Assembly (NCBI GenBank): GCA_003415625.1
Contig: PYIU01000007.1
Span: 3,782,001-3,846,000, forward strand
Reading direction: 5' to 3'
DNA: 64,000 nt
Source of the DNA: Aquanectria penicillioides
Taxonomy: Eukaryota; Ascomycota; Sordariomycetes; Hypocreales; Nectriaceae
The notes below the pieces were generated by a model, which had not been told where the DNA came from, did not search any database, and saw only the letters and a list, made by a program, of their open reading frames with translations. Below, piece by piece: positions 22,064 through 34,091 of this stretch. Position 1 is the stretch's first letter, and every line of letters begins with the position of its first letter. Position numbers and translations under genes: made by a program.

Positions 22064-24062
22064 ATGTTTTCAGAATTCAATATCGATCATCTCGCCGCTC
22101 AGGCTGTGCTCTCAGACCCTTACACGATTGGGGTGACGATTGCCAGTCTTGTCGTTGCTGGGATCTCTTGGATCCTCATCAAATCAAGTTTGGTCGAATA
22201 TCGCCTTCCTAAGTTGTCCATTGTTCTCGCAGACGAGATTAGCAGCGCAAAGGAACGCAGTCGAATGTACACAAAAAGCTCAAGTGAGGTACTCAATATT
22301 GGGTATCGCAAGGTGAGAAACAGCCATTCCATCATACTGAATCATAATAACATCCCACAGTTCCCAGATGAACCGTTTGGGCTTAGCACTACTGAGGGTA
22401 ATATAAATATTCGAGAGATTAACAAAAATGCCCGTGCATCGAGATCTAACATCTCAACAGGCACTAGCATCGTCATTCCCTTGCGGTATCTAGACTATAT
22501 GAGGGGTCAGAAGGGGCTTAGCTTCTCGGCATTCCTAGACGAAGAAGTAAATTGCAACGAAAGGACCCGTAACTAGGTCTTCAAAGGCTGACCTTTGAAT
22601 CTAGTTCGCATTCAAGCCGTATACGAAACTTGGCAATCTTGACCCCGAAGAAATCAACGTTCTCACAAAAAAGCTGAACCCGACTTTGCGTTTGTAGCCA
22701 TTTCAGGATCTAGTAGCCAAATAGAGAGCTAATATTTTCAAGCCCAGTATGTCCCGGTCATAGATAATCTAGTCCGGAAGTATTGGCCACTTGACAAGTT
22801 TGATAGTATGTCGCTTTCCCCCAACGATACAAGCATCAGCATCAAACTTTCAAGGGCGCGGTTCCTTCATCACTCAGTTAGAAACTGATATTTCTCTCAT
22901 TAGACTACACCTCAATCAAATTGTACTCGCATGTGCATCTGATGACTTCGCGGATCTCGGCTAGGGTCTTTCACGGAGCTGATGCGGCTGGCGACGAACG
23001 ATGGCTGAGCATTGCTACCAACTATATTCATCTGGCCACAGTATGGACTACCAGGCTTCGAGAATGGCCCATTCCACTACGGCCTTTGATTTATCGGTGG
23101 GTTTCCGGCTGGGACGACTTGGTGAGAGACTGGGCGATCGGCAGAGCACTTATCGGAGAGACGGTGCAGAGAAAGAAGGCGGGTGGAAACAGGCCGCTAA
23201 ATGACCCCCCATCTTTTCTAGACTGGCTCACTGACCCGCTAGAGAATCCCAAGTGCGCAGAAGATTTGGAAAAGCAGGTTATTGTACAGATGCAGCTTTG
23301 TGTGGCGGCTATTCAGTCAATGTCTGCGACCATCATGCAGTGCATCATTGACCTAGCAACTTATCATGAGTTTGTTCCTGGGATTCGAGAGGAGATAACC
23401 AGAGTCATCAACTCATCCAATGGTCAGATTACAAAACAAGGGCTGTCAGACATGTTGAGGCTGGATAGCTTCATAAAAGAGTCTGGTCGACTCAACCCCC
23501 CGGATTTGAGTGGGTCTGCCTTTTGATCTTGTCTTCAGTATTTTCAAGTATTTTTCTAATTCCTGACACATTTGCACTTCTTTAGCCTCCTTTCAACGAA
23601 AAGCCACATCAGACCTCAAATTATCGAACGGCATGTTCATCCCCAAGGGTGCCAAACTGATACTTCCCAGCGTGTCCGTCAATATGGACGAGGCTCTGTA
23701 CACAAACCCCAAAAGCTTTGACGGATCGCGATTTTACAATATGCGCACTTCAAGGACCGAGAACAGAAATGTTCACCAACTCATCAGCGTAGGGAAGAAA
23801 GATATCGCGTGGGGTTATGGAAAGCACGCCTGCCCCGGCAGGTTCATGGCCGACATTGCAGTGAAGCTTTTCCTCATCGAATTCATCATGAATTATGATG
23901 TTCGCACTCTGAAGGGAACTGTCGGTAGGCCGAAGAATATTGAAGTCGAAGGCGTTGTAAGTTTCAACCTCGCAATCAAGTTAAGACTCGGCTAATTAGG
24001 CAAAGGCGGTTCCCGATCCCGAAGGTGAGCTTATGATTAAATACGTGGGGCATCAAAAATAG
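22064..24062 (+). pseudogene. Cytochrome P450 with internal nonsense codon
   Basis: Microsomal-type P450 of the fungal ent-kaurene-oxidase-like group. It starts at ATG 22064 with a membrane anchor (VTIASLVVAGISWILI). Most blocks are healthy and joined by canonical introns: FPDEPFGLSTTEG, IPLRYLDYMRGQKGLSFSAFLDEE, KLGNLDPEEINVLTKKLNPTL, LYSHVHLMTSRISARVF, IKESGRLNPPDL (the ExxR pair), SFQRKATSDLKLSNGMFIPKGAKL, and the haem loop WGYGKHACPGRF with its Cys. A last intron (about 23957-23999) leads to AVPDPEGELMIKYVG and the stop at 24060-24062. The break is at 22560-22760: TAG at 22695-22697 follows KLNPTLRL, and the next block YVPVIDNLVRKYWPL can be joined in frame only by a very short 35-base intron. 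The I-helix lacks the usual AGxxT, reading AAIQSMSATIM. It is probably inactive, and recently so. Confidence 0.78.
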
Positions 24063-24379
24063 ATGGAAGGGGTAAGGGCTTGCGATTTTGTGGAGGTTCA
24101 GAGTGCCTATTTGAACTAAGTTTTGTGTCATCCAAGGACGAAGAGTTCGTGCTAAAGAAGAGTGTCATTTGTTAGAGAAATTAGAGGCAGTTAGACCTGG
24201 TTTGAGTAAAGAATTTAGGAAGAGCTGCCCATTTCCTCGGCGATAGTTCATTCTCGACCTGTGATTTGCTCATTCCACTCAATTCAATGCATTCATCTAA
24301 ACCTCCATCTACAATTGGCACAAACCTTTATTTCCACTTCTTCTCTTTGTTCAGTATCAAAAACTATGACTATTCACTT
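24063..24379. other. Convergent 3' spacer
   Basis: 317 bp between the 3' ends of the P450 and the SDR. No feature was recognised. Confidence 0.45.
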
Positions 24380-25174
24380 TCAACCCATCGTAGACCCTCC
24401 TGAAATAAACATGAATTCCCCATTGATGAAACGAGACCTTTCTTCCGCCAAGAAAGCGACCGCCCAGGCAACATCCGCTTCCGAGGCCGCAATCCCTTCG
24501 ACAGGGGTTTCTTCATCCAATGCTTTCCGTACAACCTCCCATTCCGATTCTGTGAAATGGCCTTTGAAGGTGTCTGTAAGCACTGGTCCAGGTCCAACCA
24601 TGTTCACAGTACAGCCGTATCGAGGGGGCAGTTCCTTGGCCCAAACGCGAAGGAGGGCATCCAAGGCACCCTTAGATGCAGCGTAGGCACCTTGATTGGC
24701 CTTTGGCACGCGCGATGCGGCTGAACCGACAATCACGATCCTGGAGCCCCCAACAACCCCAGAGTCACGCGGAGGACTTGAAGGACTGTAAGGCTTTAAA
24801 TGAGGCAGTGCGGCAAGCACAAGTCCATATGCGCCACGAGAGTTGAGTCGAATCACCTTGTCAAGAGTCTGTATATCCGATTCCCATAGTGGTCCCAGTG
24901 GCGTTACCCCAGCATTGCTAACAAGGATGTCGATGTGGCCAAACTTGGATACAGCCTGTCTAATCAAGTCTCCCGGTCCATCGTCCTGTGTGAGATCAGC
25001 GCAAGCAGCAGTCCACTCAGTGACAAGTTTGGCCCCCACGGCTTCGCATTCCGCCCTGGTCGATGGATCAGGGTGGTTGAGAACTATGTTCGCGCCTCGC
25101 CTGGAAAGCTCCATCGCAATTGCAGCCCCGATGCCACGGGACGATCCAGAGATAACCGCTGTTTTGCCCCGCAT
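24380..25174 (-). CDS. Short-chain dehydrogenase/reductase (3-oxoacyl-reductase-like)
   Basis: Single-exon classical SDR of 264 aa. MRGKTAVISGSSRGIGAAIA carries the NADP-binding Gly motif (SGSSRGIG, variant of TGxxxGIG). DILVSNAGVTPLG has the NAG motif, IVIVGSAASRVPKANQGAYAASKGA supplies Ser, Tyr and Lys of the catalytic triad, and the C-terminus FINGEFMFISGGSTMG is typical. It is likely a soluble NADPH-dependent ketoreductase. It sits tail-to-tail with the damaged P450 and near the PLP and FAD enzymes, so a tailoring role in the same pathway is plausible, while a stand-alone reductase cannot be excluded. No introns are needed. The ATG at 25174 immediately precedes the first beta strand, as is usual in this family. 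Confidence 0.93.
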   Translation of the reverse strand: MRGKTAVISGSSRGIGAAIAMELSRRGANIVLNHPDPSTRAECEAVGAKLVTEWTAACADLTQDDGPGDLIRQAVSKFGHIDILVSNAGVTPLGPLWESDIQTLDKVIRLNSRGAYGLVLAALPHLKPYSPSSPPRDSGVVGGSRIVIVGSAASRVPKANQGAYAASKGALDALLRVWAKELPPRYGCTVNMVGPGPVLTDTFKGHFTESEWEVVRKALDEETPVEGIAASEADVAWAVAFLAEERSRFINGEFMFISGGSTMG

Positions 25175-26099
25175 AGTTTTTGGCTCTTTGAAGTCCGGCT
25201 CAAGACTTGTTTCTGAGATATAAATATGAAGCGAACAAAGAGACTCCGATAGATATTGTCTCTTATTCTATGTGATGACCGACGAGTGCTTTGGCGGCAA
25301 CTGGATGTTCTCTTTGCTTTTTCCGGGATGCTTAAGTGATACAATGATGCCAGACTGGCATTGCAAATAAGTGCTGGCTGATATTAGTAGGTCTATATTT
25401 CCTGGGCGAAATCCCACGCGCCAATCTGGAATTTCAGCAATATCTACCCTTTCTGGGTGCATCGTGTAAGAAGCAGCGTTGGAAAAAGCAGCCAATTAAC
25501 GAAGCCTACAACATCATCTTGGCGGTTCACTTTGAAAGGTCGATAGTTCCAGATAAGCTAAAAATGGTGTGGCGTCGGCTCCTCGGCCGAATGTCCGAGA
25601 CGCTTCACAATCGGAGATTGGCGATGTTGCCGGCTTGCGGGCTGAGGATTTGCGGTTTTCCGCTCAGGAACTTGCTAATCTCGCCCCGGCGCCAAATGAA
25701 ATACTGTCGGCTGCCAAGCTGCGTGGTGGGAATTCTCACTAAGCATTTAGAGAATAAATGTAGATCGCGATGCTATCAGTCCCGGGCCTCAAGTAGGCAC
25801 TGTGCGCTGAACGACGACAGGCGGAGTATGCGACAACGCGGCGTGATATCACTGCTTACATTAGAAAATAGTATTGTATGTCTCAAAAGAAAAATATTCC
25901 TTGCTTTTTTGTAGACATTTCAGAGCAAGGAGAATGGATGGTGAGTCAATAGTCCTGCTGTTTGCCGCCAGTGACATTTGCAAATGCATTCCTAATCGGA
26001 GAAACTGCATCAGATAGACAGAGCACTTGGAAATGATACAGCTCTGGAACTTTGAGAAAGCTATTTTCTTGTGGTCTCTAAATTATTCAACCCAATCTT
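25175..26099. other. Intergenic spacer
   Basis: About 925 bp: promoter of the SDR and 3' flank of the next regulator. The frame at 25519-25914 (Arg/Cys-rich) has no family pattern and lacks a convincing start. No gene is called. Confidence 0.5.
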
Positions 26100-28744
26100 T
26101 CATGATACAAGATCATCCTCATGGTACCCGTTTAGAATATTCCAGTCAAAATCCAAGTCAGCGCCCACCAGGTTGAAGTCAATCGGGATGTCTAGTAGTT
26201 CTGAATCGTCGAAGCCCATCTCACCGCCGCGATAAATGTTGTTACTCGTAGAATAACAGGCATCCAAAGACATTCTGCTGTGTTGATGGCCATTAGGATT
26301 GAAATACCTTGCCACGGGTGAAGCCAATTGTGTCGAAGCACTGTGCCGTGAGGAGACTTTGTCAGCGACAGCTGAAGCAGGGTTGGAATTCAGGCGTTTG
26401 AGCTCCTTTCTTCTCCTGCGGGCTTTATCTATTCCTTTCATGACAGATCTCCACTGGTGCACATGGCGGTGTCTGGGCGATTCCCATCTAAATAGTGTGA
26501 ATTGCTCAACAACACGCCACGCCTTTTTTCTCTCCTTGGCCAAAGGCCTCTCGGATAATTCTGTTAGCACGACAGCAACAGAGTACCACTCATTAAAGGT
26601 ATTGGATAGCCATGTCCACTTTTTGTATCTCAGGTCGGTGCGAAGGGAGTGCGAATGCGTCATGCAGTCGAGGGCGTCTTGAAATAACAAGCGGCGGTGT
26701 TCTGGCGATAGTGCCCCATCGGACCGGAGTGCATCGTAAACGAAAAGCCGTAGGTTGCAGAAGATTGCCTCTACATAATGAGCCGAAAACTTGAGCGGAC
26801 TATTAGTTGAGGCATTCCTTCAAAAGCTTGGCCGATGCAACATCGGCATGCTTACCAGATGTAGAGGCTCCGCAGATTGCCCAGACGCAAAGAATCGCAA
26901 CTTGATCTTCTTGTGCTGCTGGTCCACCCATCGCTCCTTTTCCGCAACCGACATGGAAGCAAAGCTTTTACCTGTATCTGGATCCACTCTTCTCGTGTCG
27001 TACATTGTGCGCCAGATATCGGTGACCATTGCTCGAATAACGAAGAGGCAAGTGCTGCTCATTCCGGAGGATTCGGTCGGATGATGCGTCATTTCGGGAT
27101 ATAGCTCGCTATCGTCCACATTCAATGGCAGCTTTGCATCCGAGCTGCTAAGTTCCAATCTGCGCATCTCCGTGTCAGTTGGACATATTTTAGCAACCAA
27201 CATTATAACACTAACATTCCAGATGCACAAGAGTGGTCCTCTGAGGCCGGTACATCTAGACCACAGAGACCCCACCAGAGTCTCCTTCGCATCTCTGCCT
27301 CGAATATATCAACCTGTAATACGGTTCCATCTCGGTGCATCCCCAATGATTGAAGAAGACGAAGAGCAAGACCAGTAAGGTTCCATGAACGCGCTGGGTC
27401 TTGTGACCTCAGAATCGCAACGAAGATGACAAAAGCTTGAAGCACAACCATGTCCTCAGTTTCCATTAGACCTGCACGAGAAAAAGCCGTCTCAGCACTG
27501 CGGCGCAAAGTTGGCAAAAGTTTATGTTGCGACAAGCCGAACCACTGGCGACAGGATTCTTCTGGAACACTAGCAACGGCCGCAAAGTAAACCACAAACA
27601 TTAATGACTCTAGGGAAGGCGTTATTTTGCTTATGTCTTGCGAGGCTCTCAGAATGGCTGCCTCAATCGTAGGTATGTGAAGAACGGCCATCATGGGATG
27701 GATATTCTCTTTAAAAATTTCCCATGCTAAGACACGTTGGGACTCTGGAAGATGGGCGGCTTGCAAAGGAGAATTCACATTTGACATTCCGAATAGGAGT
27801 GAATATTCAAAAGAGGAGCTGGGCTCAGGCGATATTGGATCATCGTCGTAGTCAGAGGCTTCGGATAATTGGTCTTGTGTTTGGTCCTGGTCCTGCAGCA
27901 ACTTTAGCATCGACCTGTGTGGTTCCAAGGCCACTAAACATACATTACCGTGGAGTGTTTCCCAGAATCTACCGCTTACATACCTGTGTCGACCATCGTC
28001 CTTGACCAAAATCCCCGCGCTGCTTCCGTAGGGCGACCATGCGGTTGTCACGTTGCTCGCGGGTGAGTCGGAGCTCATCGGGGACAGTCCCATGCTCAAT
28101 TCCATATTCACTCGGTCAGTCCCAAGCGATGTTTCGTCGTTTGCCGGCGATTGATCTGCCCGAGAGAGGCGCGAGGCACGCACAACCTGTTCCAAGCGCA
28201 ACTCGGAAGCTGGCGCTGTTTGGGTCGCCTCATTGCTGCCTGCATTGCTCGGTCGAGACGTTGAACTATTGCACGGAGAAGAATCAGAGATGTGTGAATC
28301 AATTGGAGGCGCCTCCACACTTTGGGGCGCCTGTGCATTGATGGCTGGCGACAGTGATGTAAATGTCGACGAGGCGGCACTACTGGAAGTCGTTGCGGGG
28401 ACGCGATCAGCCAAGGTCTTGATGAGCGGCTCCAGACGTCGCAATTGCTCCCAAATTTGAGTCCCTTCCAAGCCTGCATCGTTCTGTGATCTATCGGCAG
28501 GGTATACGCATTCGGTGTTTGATTTCTTGCAATTATGGCATGGCTGTTTCTTGTCGCATCCAACCTTCCTCCGCCGACATGTGTTGCACACTCGGCGTTG
28601 TTGTCTGGGTTGCGGCTGCGGCCGAACCTGCTCCGGCGACGCTTCATTGTCGCGAGCAGATTGGAGACTAGCTTGAAGGGGAGTAGCCGAGGCCAATCTT
28701 GTCCCTGCAGTCGTGGGTCGATCAGAATTGAGTGAAGGATCCAT
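26100..28744 (-). CDS. Zn(II)2Cys6 transcription factor with Fungal_trans domain
   Basis: Intact regulator of about 840 aa from exons 28744-27216, 27159-26856 and 26789-26100. An N-terminal Gln/Pro-rich stretch leads to the complete binuclear cluster VCNTCRRRKVGCDKKQPCHNCKKSNTEC (six cysteines), a linker with a short heptad-like segment (IWEQLRRLEPLIKTLADRV) for dimerisation, a Ser/Ala-rich disordered region, and the middle-homology domain (FEAEMRRRLWWGLCGLDVPASEDH). The C-terminus is Arg/Lys-rich, then acidic (DDSELLDIPIDFNLVGADLDFDWN), a likely activation tail. It is nuclear and DNA-binding at CGG-type sites. It lies between the PLP/P450/SDR group and the beta-lactamase-fold/laccase group and is the best candidate pathway regulator now that its neighbour at 15901 looks damaged. 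The start is at MDPSLNSD; the in-frame TTG upstream was not used. Confidence 0.93.
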
Positions 28745-29897
28745 GATGGTGAGCGAGAGATGAAGGGAACGGAACAAGCTCTGAGAAATCGGGATGAATG
28801 AGGAAGCAGGGCCGAATCAACAACTCTACGCACTTGGAGGGGAACCAAGCGGCTATGAGACGGAAAATTCACTGGGCGGGTGAAGATAGGAGATTATGCC
28901 CGTTATCTACAGATGGTGGCGGACACTTTTGATAATCAAGCACCCAAACAAGCCGGAAGATACGCGCAAGAGATAACAGTGTTGGACTAACTCTCCTTTT
29001 CCACTGACCTGTCGAATACATGAACGGCCATCCGTGCGGTGCCGATGGTTTAAGAAAGAAGAGAACATATGTTGAAGAAAATCATTTGTTGATGCGTGAC
29101 ATAGAAAATTTGGAATGTCTAATAATTGTGACTCCTCGGTATCAATTTCGTGGACACGAGACCGAGACCGAGCCAGATAAGGATTAGCTGGAGAATGCGA
29201 GGCGATGGGGGTTCTGGGCTATGGCCGCAAGCGGCGAGCCTGTAATTAGGGGCTTTATTGTCAATATTGGGGGCTTATTCGGCCAGTCCCGTCCATATCT
29301 TGCCGGGGAGGTGTGATGGATCTCTGATATCACCGCAAATCATAGAAACATTGACCAAGATGCCCCTCTCAGCTTGCATTGTCGTACAAGGGCGGATTCA
29401 CAAAACTAAGCGGCTCAAAGCCCGCAATTGTACCCGTTCGCCCGAGTGCGCGGACAGATATATTTAACAACCCTGTCACAGTGGCCATCATGCTGGAAAG
29501 GGGCTCACACCTCCGTGGAAGCACGGGCTTCCCCCAGTCCAGCAGCTCCCCGCAATTCCCGGCTTCTGTCCAGAGGCTTATCCTGTGTGACATGAGGCCT
29601 ATGGTGGCAGGCAATAGTGGCGGAGGATTCGCCAGAACGGGAGACAAAACGCAGCGCGCTTACGACGATGTTTCTGACGGGCCCCAACGCAACCGGCGGT
29701 AATAGCAATTATCCCTGACATAAACATCTATCATGGAATCGGGGAGTGCGTTGCTCAAAGCCACACCGGACCCGGGAGCCAGGTTCCCGGCCCTACCCTG
29801 TGGAAGCAGTTCACAGAACAAAACAGGAGAGCCGGCTCGAGGAACCACATTGGTCGACCCAGAAAGATGAATTATACTATGTAAGCGAGCTATACCT
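28745..29897. other. Long regulator promoter
   Basis: About 1.15 kb upstream of the Zn2Cys6 gene. Only short, overlapping, unrecognisable frames occur (29379-29702 and others). There is no RNA or repeat signal. Confidence 0.5.
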
Positions 29898-31206
29898 TCA
29901 AACCCCTAGTCGCTTAAGGGCATCGTCCTGCAGAATCTCCGTCCAAAACTGGTGCAGCAACGCGACACTCTTCGGATCAGCCGGAGGTAGCAGCTGGCTG
30001 ACGTACAATGCCCCATAGCCCTTCTTCCTATTGATGTACCAACCGATATTTGGCATCCCATTCCATGCTAGGGTACCTTCAGGGAGAGTGGGAACTCCTT
30101 CTTCGAGGACAACCAGGCCACCTAGACCAAAGGCTATGGCCGGCTTGCCGCTGACATCACTTGTTAAATGCTTGTGCATTCCCTAGAGTAGCAGTTAGCA
30201 AGACACCGTCAATATATAGCTATGGTGAAGCTAAGACGTACCTCTTGCGCCACAAACGCATTGTATTGGGGGCTAGAGGGAGGGAATTGAGGAGTAAGCA
30301 TGATCGCGACAGTTTCGCTGCGAAGAAGTAGCGGCTCGTCCTTTAGAAGATCAGACAACACTTTAATAAAATCTCCAGAGCTGGTCACGATGCCCATTCC
30401 CCCACTTGCATCGCGCGGGTTGAGGGTATATGGCGATTGAATCGGTATCAGCGCGCCATCCTCAGCCCTTGAAAACATCTGAGCCAGGTTGTCCTTAACG
30501 TCAGGCCTCTTCGACAGGTTAAAAGCCGAACTGTTTAGACCAAGGGGTTTGAAAATATGTTTTTCCATGTATTGATCAAGTGCAATGCCGCCATGTAGCC
30601 GAGCCACCGCAATCCCAGCCCAATCCAAACCCGAGCCATACACCCAGCTGGTGCCTGGTTCAAAAAGAAGAGGCAACGAGTATGCTTCCAAAACTTTTCC
30701 GCTCATGACCAGAGGTGGTTCCCCTCTCGATTTGCGCCAGGCCATGAGCAATGGATTCATGGCATCATACGAGAGTCCGCTTGTATGTGTCAGGAGATGG
30801 CGAAGTGTGATGGAGTTCTTGGCTGGTGCCAAAGAGAACGACTTTTCGTCATCTGCAGCTATGATTTGTGCATTGGCAAGTTCTGGGAGGATGGCCGCAA
30901 TTGGCTCATCTAGGGTCATAAGTCCCTTCTCAACGCACTGCAAGGCACAGATTGTTGTCAACAGCTTGGTACAAGAAAAACCCTGGAATGTAGTTGCAAG
31001 GCTAATCGAGTCGCCGTCCAAATTCATCTTCCCGGCTGCCCGGGAGTAGCTAATTCCTAGAAACGGTTACTATCACTGAGAATTTACGCGACCTTCCAAC
31101 TTTACGTACCATCCCCTGTAAACACAGCGAGGACAACGCCGGGAAGTCCAGTTTCTGCGTCTTCCGTGAGCGAACTTTGGAGCGCTTCAAACTTGAGAGC
31201 CATCAT
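29898..31206 (-). CDS. Serine beta-lactamase-fold enzyme (LovD/EstB-like transesterase)
   Basis: Class-C beta-lactamase-fold serine hydrolase of 398 aa from exons 31206-31110, 31056-30242 and 30182-29898. Motifs: FSCTKLLTT, where Ser-Cys-Thr-Lys is the SxxK nucleophile/base pair; HLLTHTSGLSYD, a fold hallmark; WVYGSGLDWAG, giving the Tyr-x-x motif; and a C-terminal WNGMPNIGWYINRKKGYGALYVSQLLPPADP block that is typical of fungal members. No signal peptide is visible, so it is intracellular. Fungal relatives include LovD, which moves an acyl group from a PKS to a polyketide acceptor, and simple esterases. With no PKS in the window, either an esterase role or work with a distant synthase is possible. 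The tandem ATG pair at 31206 makes the exact start ambiguous by one residue. No lesion was seen. Confidence 0.92.
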
Positions 31207-31609
31207 GAAGGCTTGACAAAAGATTGTCAGGTAAATTCTGCGTTCTAGATGGCAGATATGAGATGAATTGCTGTATATCTAAATAGGATCGAGACACTGA
31301 CAGGTCTATCCATCGGCTTTTCGGCCGGGTAATTAGCTATTTATTTCCAGTAAATATGGCGGGAAATGATCTACGGCTCAAACTGGAATTATGATCACCT
31401 ACCCTACGCTGCTAGATGTAAAATCAACAATTAATGCGGCACGACACGCCGTGTATATGTAACATGAAATTCGACTTCAAAATACTTCCTCTCTCGCCAC
31501 AACGGTTTTTTTTATAGATTCCTTGAGGCTTTCTGGGACAGATGATCAAACATCGATTAAGGTGCCTACTCCGACTACAGCTCATGTCTCAAACCACCTG
31601 GAGCCAAGA
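31207..31609. other. Intergenic spacer
   Basis: About 400 bp upstream of the beta-lactamase-fold gene. No feature was recognised. Confidence 0.45.
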
Positions 31610-32023
31610 TCAAGCTTGTTTTACATAAGCAAAAGGCTCAAGGGCTGTCTCTCCACCCTGACTATTCAAAACTTCGGCCGTTAGGACATTTACTGACTTA
31701 AACTCCGTTGCATCTGTCAAGGTAACATCTCGCAAGCGAAGACCGGCCGAGCGTGCAGCAATTAGGAACCCCGCCGTAACATTGAACTCCGCTCGGAGAA
31801 TTCGGCCGACGGGGCCGGTAAAAACAAAAGCTCCAGACCCCATGGAACAAGGGCCTGTGTCGTTCATCAATCCCACCGTTTCTCCCGCGATTGCAACGCA
31901 ACTTGGCGGATCTTGCAGGTTGGGGAATTTCGTAACACCCCTGAGAGGCCTGAGCTCTGCCGAAGTGTAGTCAGGGGTGCTGCTGTCAAGCGCATTTCTA
32001 CATGGGCAAATTTCAGAATCCAT
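31610..32023 (-). CDS. Small hypothetical protein, 137 aa
   Basis: Single open frame from ATG 32023 to TAA 31610. I do not recognise it. It begins MDSEICPCRNALD, with a CPC motif, has a Gly/Val-rich middle (GSGAFVFTGPVGRI), and an alternating hydrophobic pattern (AGFLIAARSAGLRLRDVTLT) suggesting a small beta-rich fold. There is no signal peptide, membrane segment or coiled coil. It lies in the same orientation between the laccase and the beta-lactamase-fold gene, about 300 bp downstream of the latter's regulatory region. It could also be an exon of a larger gene or a remnant, as no flanking exon with matching frame was found. That it is a real gene is moderately likely: the frame is long for its size and its ATG is well placed. 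Confidence 0.5.
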   Translation of the reverse strand: MDSEICPCRNALDSSTPDYTSAELRPLRGVTKFPNLQDPPSCVAIAGETVGLMNDTGPCSMGSGAFVFTGPVGRILRAEFNVTAGFLIAARSAGLRLRDVTLTDATEFKSVNVLTAEVLNSQGGETALEPFAYVKQA

Positions 32024-32322
32024 GGTGCTTGGATCGCCGATGTTTCTAGTTCCATGTCACTCCCCCCAGATCTTCAACGGAGAATTTAGTGGGCCAAAGT
32101 GCTTGAAGAGTGCAGCCGCAACGGCATGACTTGAAGCCCGTGAGCAATTGAAAGTCCCTGTTCACACGAGGCATATTGGCGGAGTGTCGGGACAAGAGGA
32201 GAGAGTCACAATTTAATCATTGAACTTTTATTGAAATGTCATCACGGGTCTATTTTTATTTGTAATTACGGAGTTCTCCTGGCTATGTACTAGCTATGTC
32301 CAAGTTTAAGAAATATACTAGT

Positions 32323-34091
32323 TTATATACCCGAATCCTCCTGCTCGACGCTGTATACTTCCTGGAAGGTTGCCCAACTCGAGCACACTTCTTCTACAGC
32401 TGTCTGGTTTGAAATACCGGCGATCTCGTCCTGTCGCTCAATGAATTGAATAGCAAATCCTTCAGAAGTGTGCCATCCAATGTGGCAGTGCATCAGCCAA
32501 ACACCGGGGTTGTCCGTCTCCCAAGCCATGACCATGTAGCCAGAGGCCGGCAGCATCGCTGTGTCGCGACGTGCGGGGTTTGTAGTGTTAAGGGTAATAG
32601 ATGAGGAATATGTGCCAGTTCCTTGGGCGAGAATAAAGAAATCATGTCCATGAAGATGGATGGGGTGAGGCACGGCGAGTTTGGTTTCAACCACCAAGTA
32701 CACCCACTTGTTTGCCTCATCAAGTGTAATAACCGCATTCTCGGTCTCATAGGCGGTAGAGCCATTCAAGACTGACTCCAGTGTGGGATTGGCCCAGTCA
32801 ACCAGCATGCTGGTGCTGTTGAGGTACCATTTGAATAGGCCGGCTGAGTTTTTGCCGACCGTAGCGGTTTCGAGGTCATCCCAGTCGGCAGCCGAGACAG
32901 ACTTTGAGATATACGGGGTGATGTTTTCAGTCTCATCATCACAGCTATCAGTGTATGAATAAGCAGAGGTAGAAGGAGTAGATGGGCTATCTCCGTAGTA
33001 AACAATGCCCTTAATGTTGTCGGAGTTATCGTTGTCAGAGCAAGCAGACTGCGGAATGGCGCGCATCCAAAAGTTATCTGCCACGCTTGCCTGGTTTGCC
33101 TTGACAATAACATCATATCTCTGACCTAGTTCTATTGTTAGCTATTGAAGAGCTGTTGGGGAGGAAGAAGATACGAACCCATGCCCATGTCAAGTACGGT
33201 GGTATCGAATGGCTGGATCGGGACCAGATCGGCAGCGATAACGGTAAGAGTGTGATCATCGATGGAGAATTTGAAGTGGGTATCGACGGCAGCGTTCACG
33301 AGCCTCATGCGATATGTTTTCCCTGACGTAAAGGAAACATTGAAGCGAGAGCCAGTCACCGTTGATGAATCACTATCGGTCCAGACGTTTGTGCCGTTGA
33401 TGAGCCCAGTGTCTAGGGTTGGGGGGCCATTTGTTTCGGCTGATTCATACAACTCATCAACGGTCTGATGATCCCAATCGTTCAAGAACACCATGCCGAG
33501 ATCTTCATCGTAGTCTCCAGTTGCAGGGCCATTGATGATGATGCCGCCGAAAATTCCCTGCCAGGCTTGCAGAGCAAAATGAGAGTGATACCAGGTCGTG
33601 CCATACTGCGAGGCCTTCCAGGTGTAGGTCATGGTTTGGTTGACAGCAAGGGGGCACTGGGTAATGGCTGACACGCCGTCGTTCTGGTTTGTGTGGTTCT
33701 GCCAAATGCCGTGCCAATGCATACTGGTGCCATTGAGCGATGTTGTGAGAGAGTTTGTGACATGGACGACAACAGTATCACCCCAGTCAGCGAACAATGT
33801 CGGACCTGGAACTGATCCGTTCACTGCCATGCCAGATCGAGAGACACCATCAGGGGCGATGGTAACGTCTGTCAACTCGAGCCAGTATTCTCTCGTTACT
33901 CCAGTGTCGACAACTTCAGTTGTATAATCAGTGTCGATGGAATAATCGCACCACTGGGACCGCGTTGTGTCAGTGTTTCCACTGCATGCAGAACGGGCTT
34001 TGAGAGTTGATTCGTGAATGTGCGCTTCAGGTCCTGGTAGAGCCGAGCAAAACTTGGCAGCCAAGGCACCAAGTAAGAGGAACGAATGCAT
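32323..34091 (-). CDS. Secreted multicopper oxidase (ascomycete laccase)
   Basis: Two-exon laccase of 571 aa (34091-33179 and 33125-32323). A signal peptide (MHSFLLLGALAAKFCSALPG) precedes three cupredoxin domains. All four copper motifs are present: HWHGIW (about residue 125), WYHSH (about 168), HPIHLHGHDF and HCHIGWH near the C-terminus. Many NxT/S sequons imply glycosylation. It ends DSGI, matching the C-terminal DSG(L/I/V) plug that enters the trinuclear copper channel in ascomycete laccases. It oxidises phenols outside the cell, or couples pigment or polyketide phenols. The intron is canonical (GTTCGT...CTAG), with continuous frame. It is transcribed away from a long promoter shared with a small secreted protein, so the two may be co-expressed. 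It could belong to a pigment or phenol-coupling pathway with its neighbours. Confidence 0.95.
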
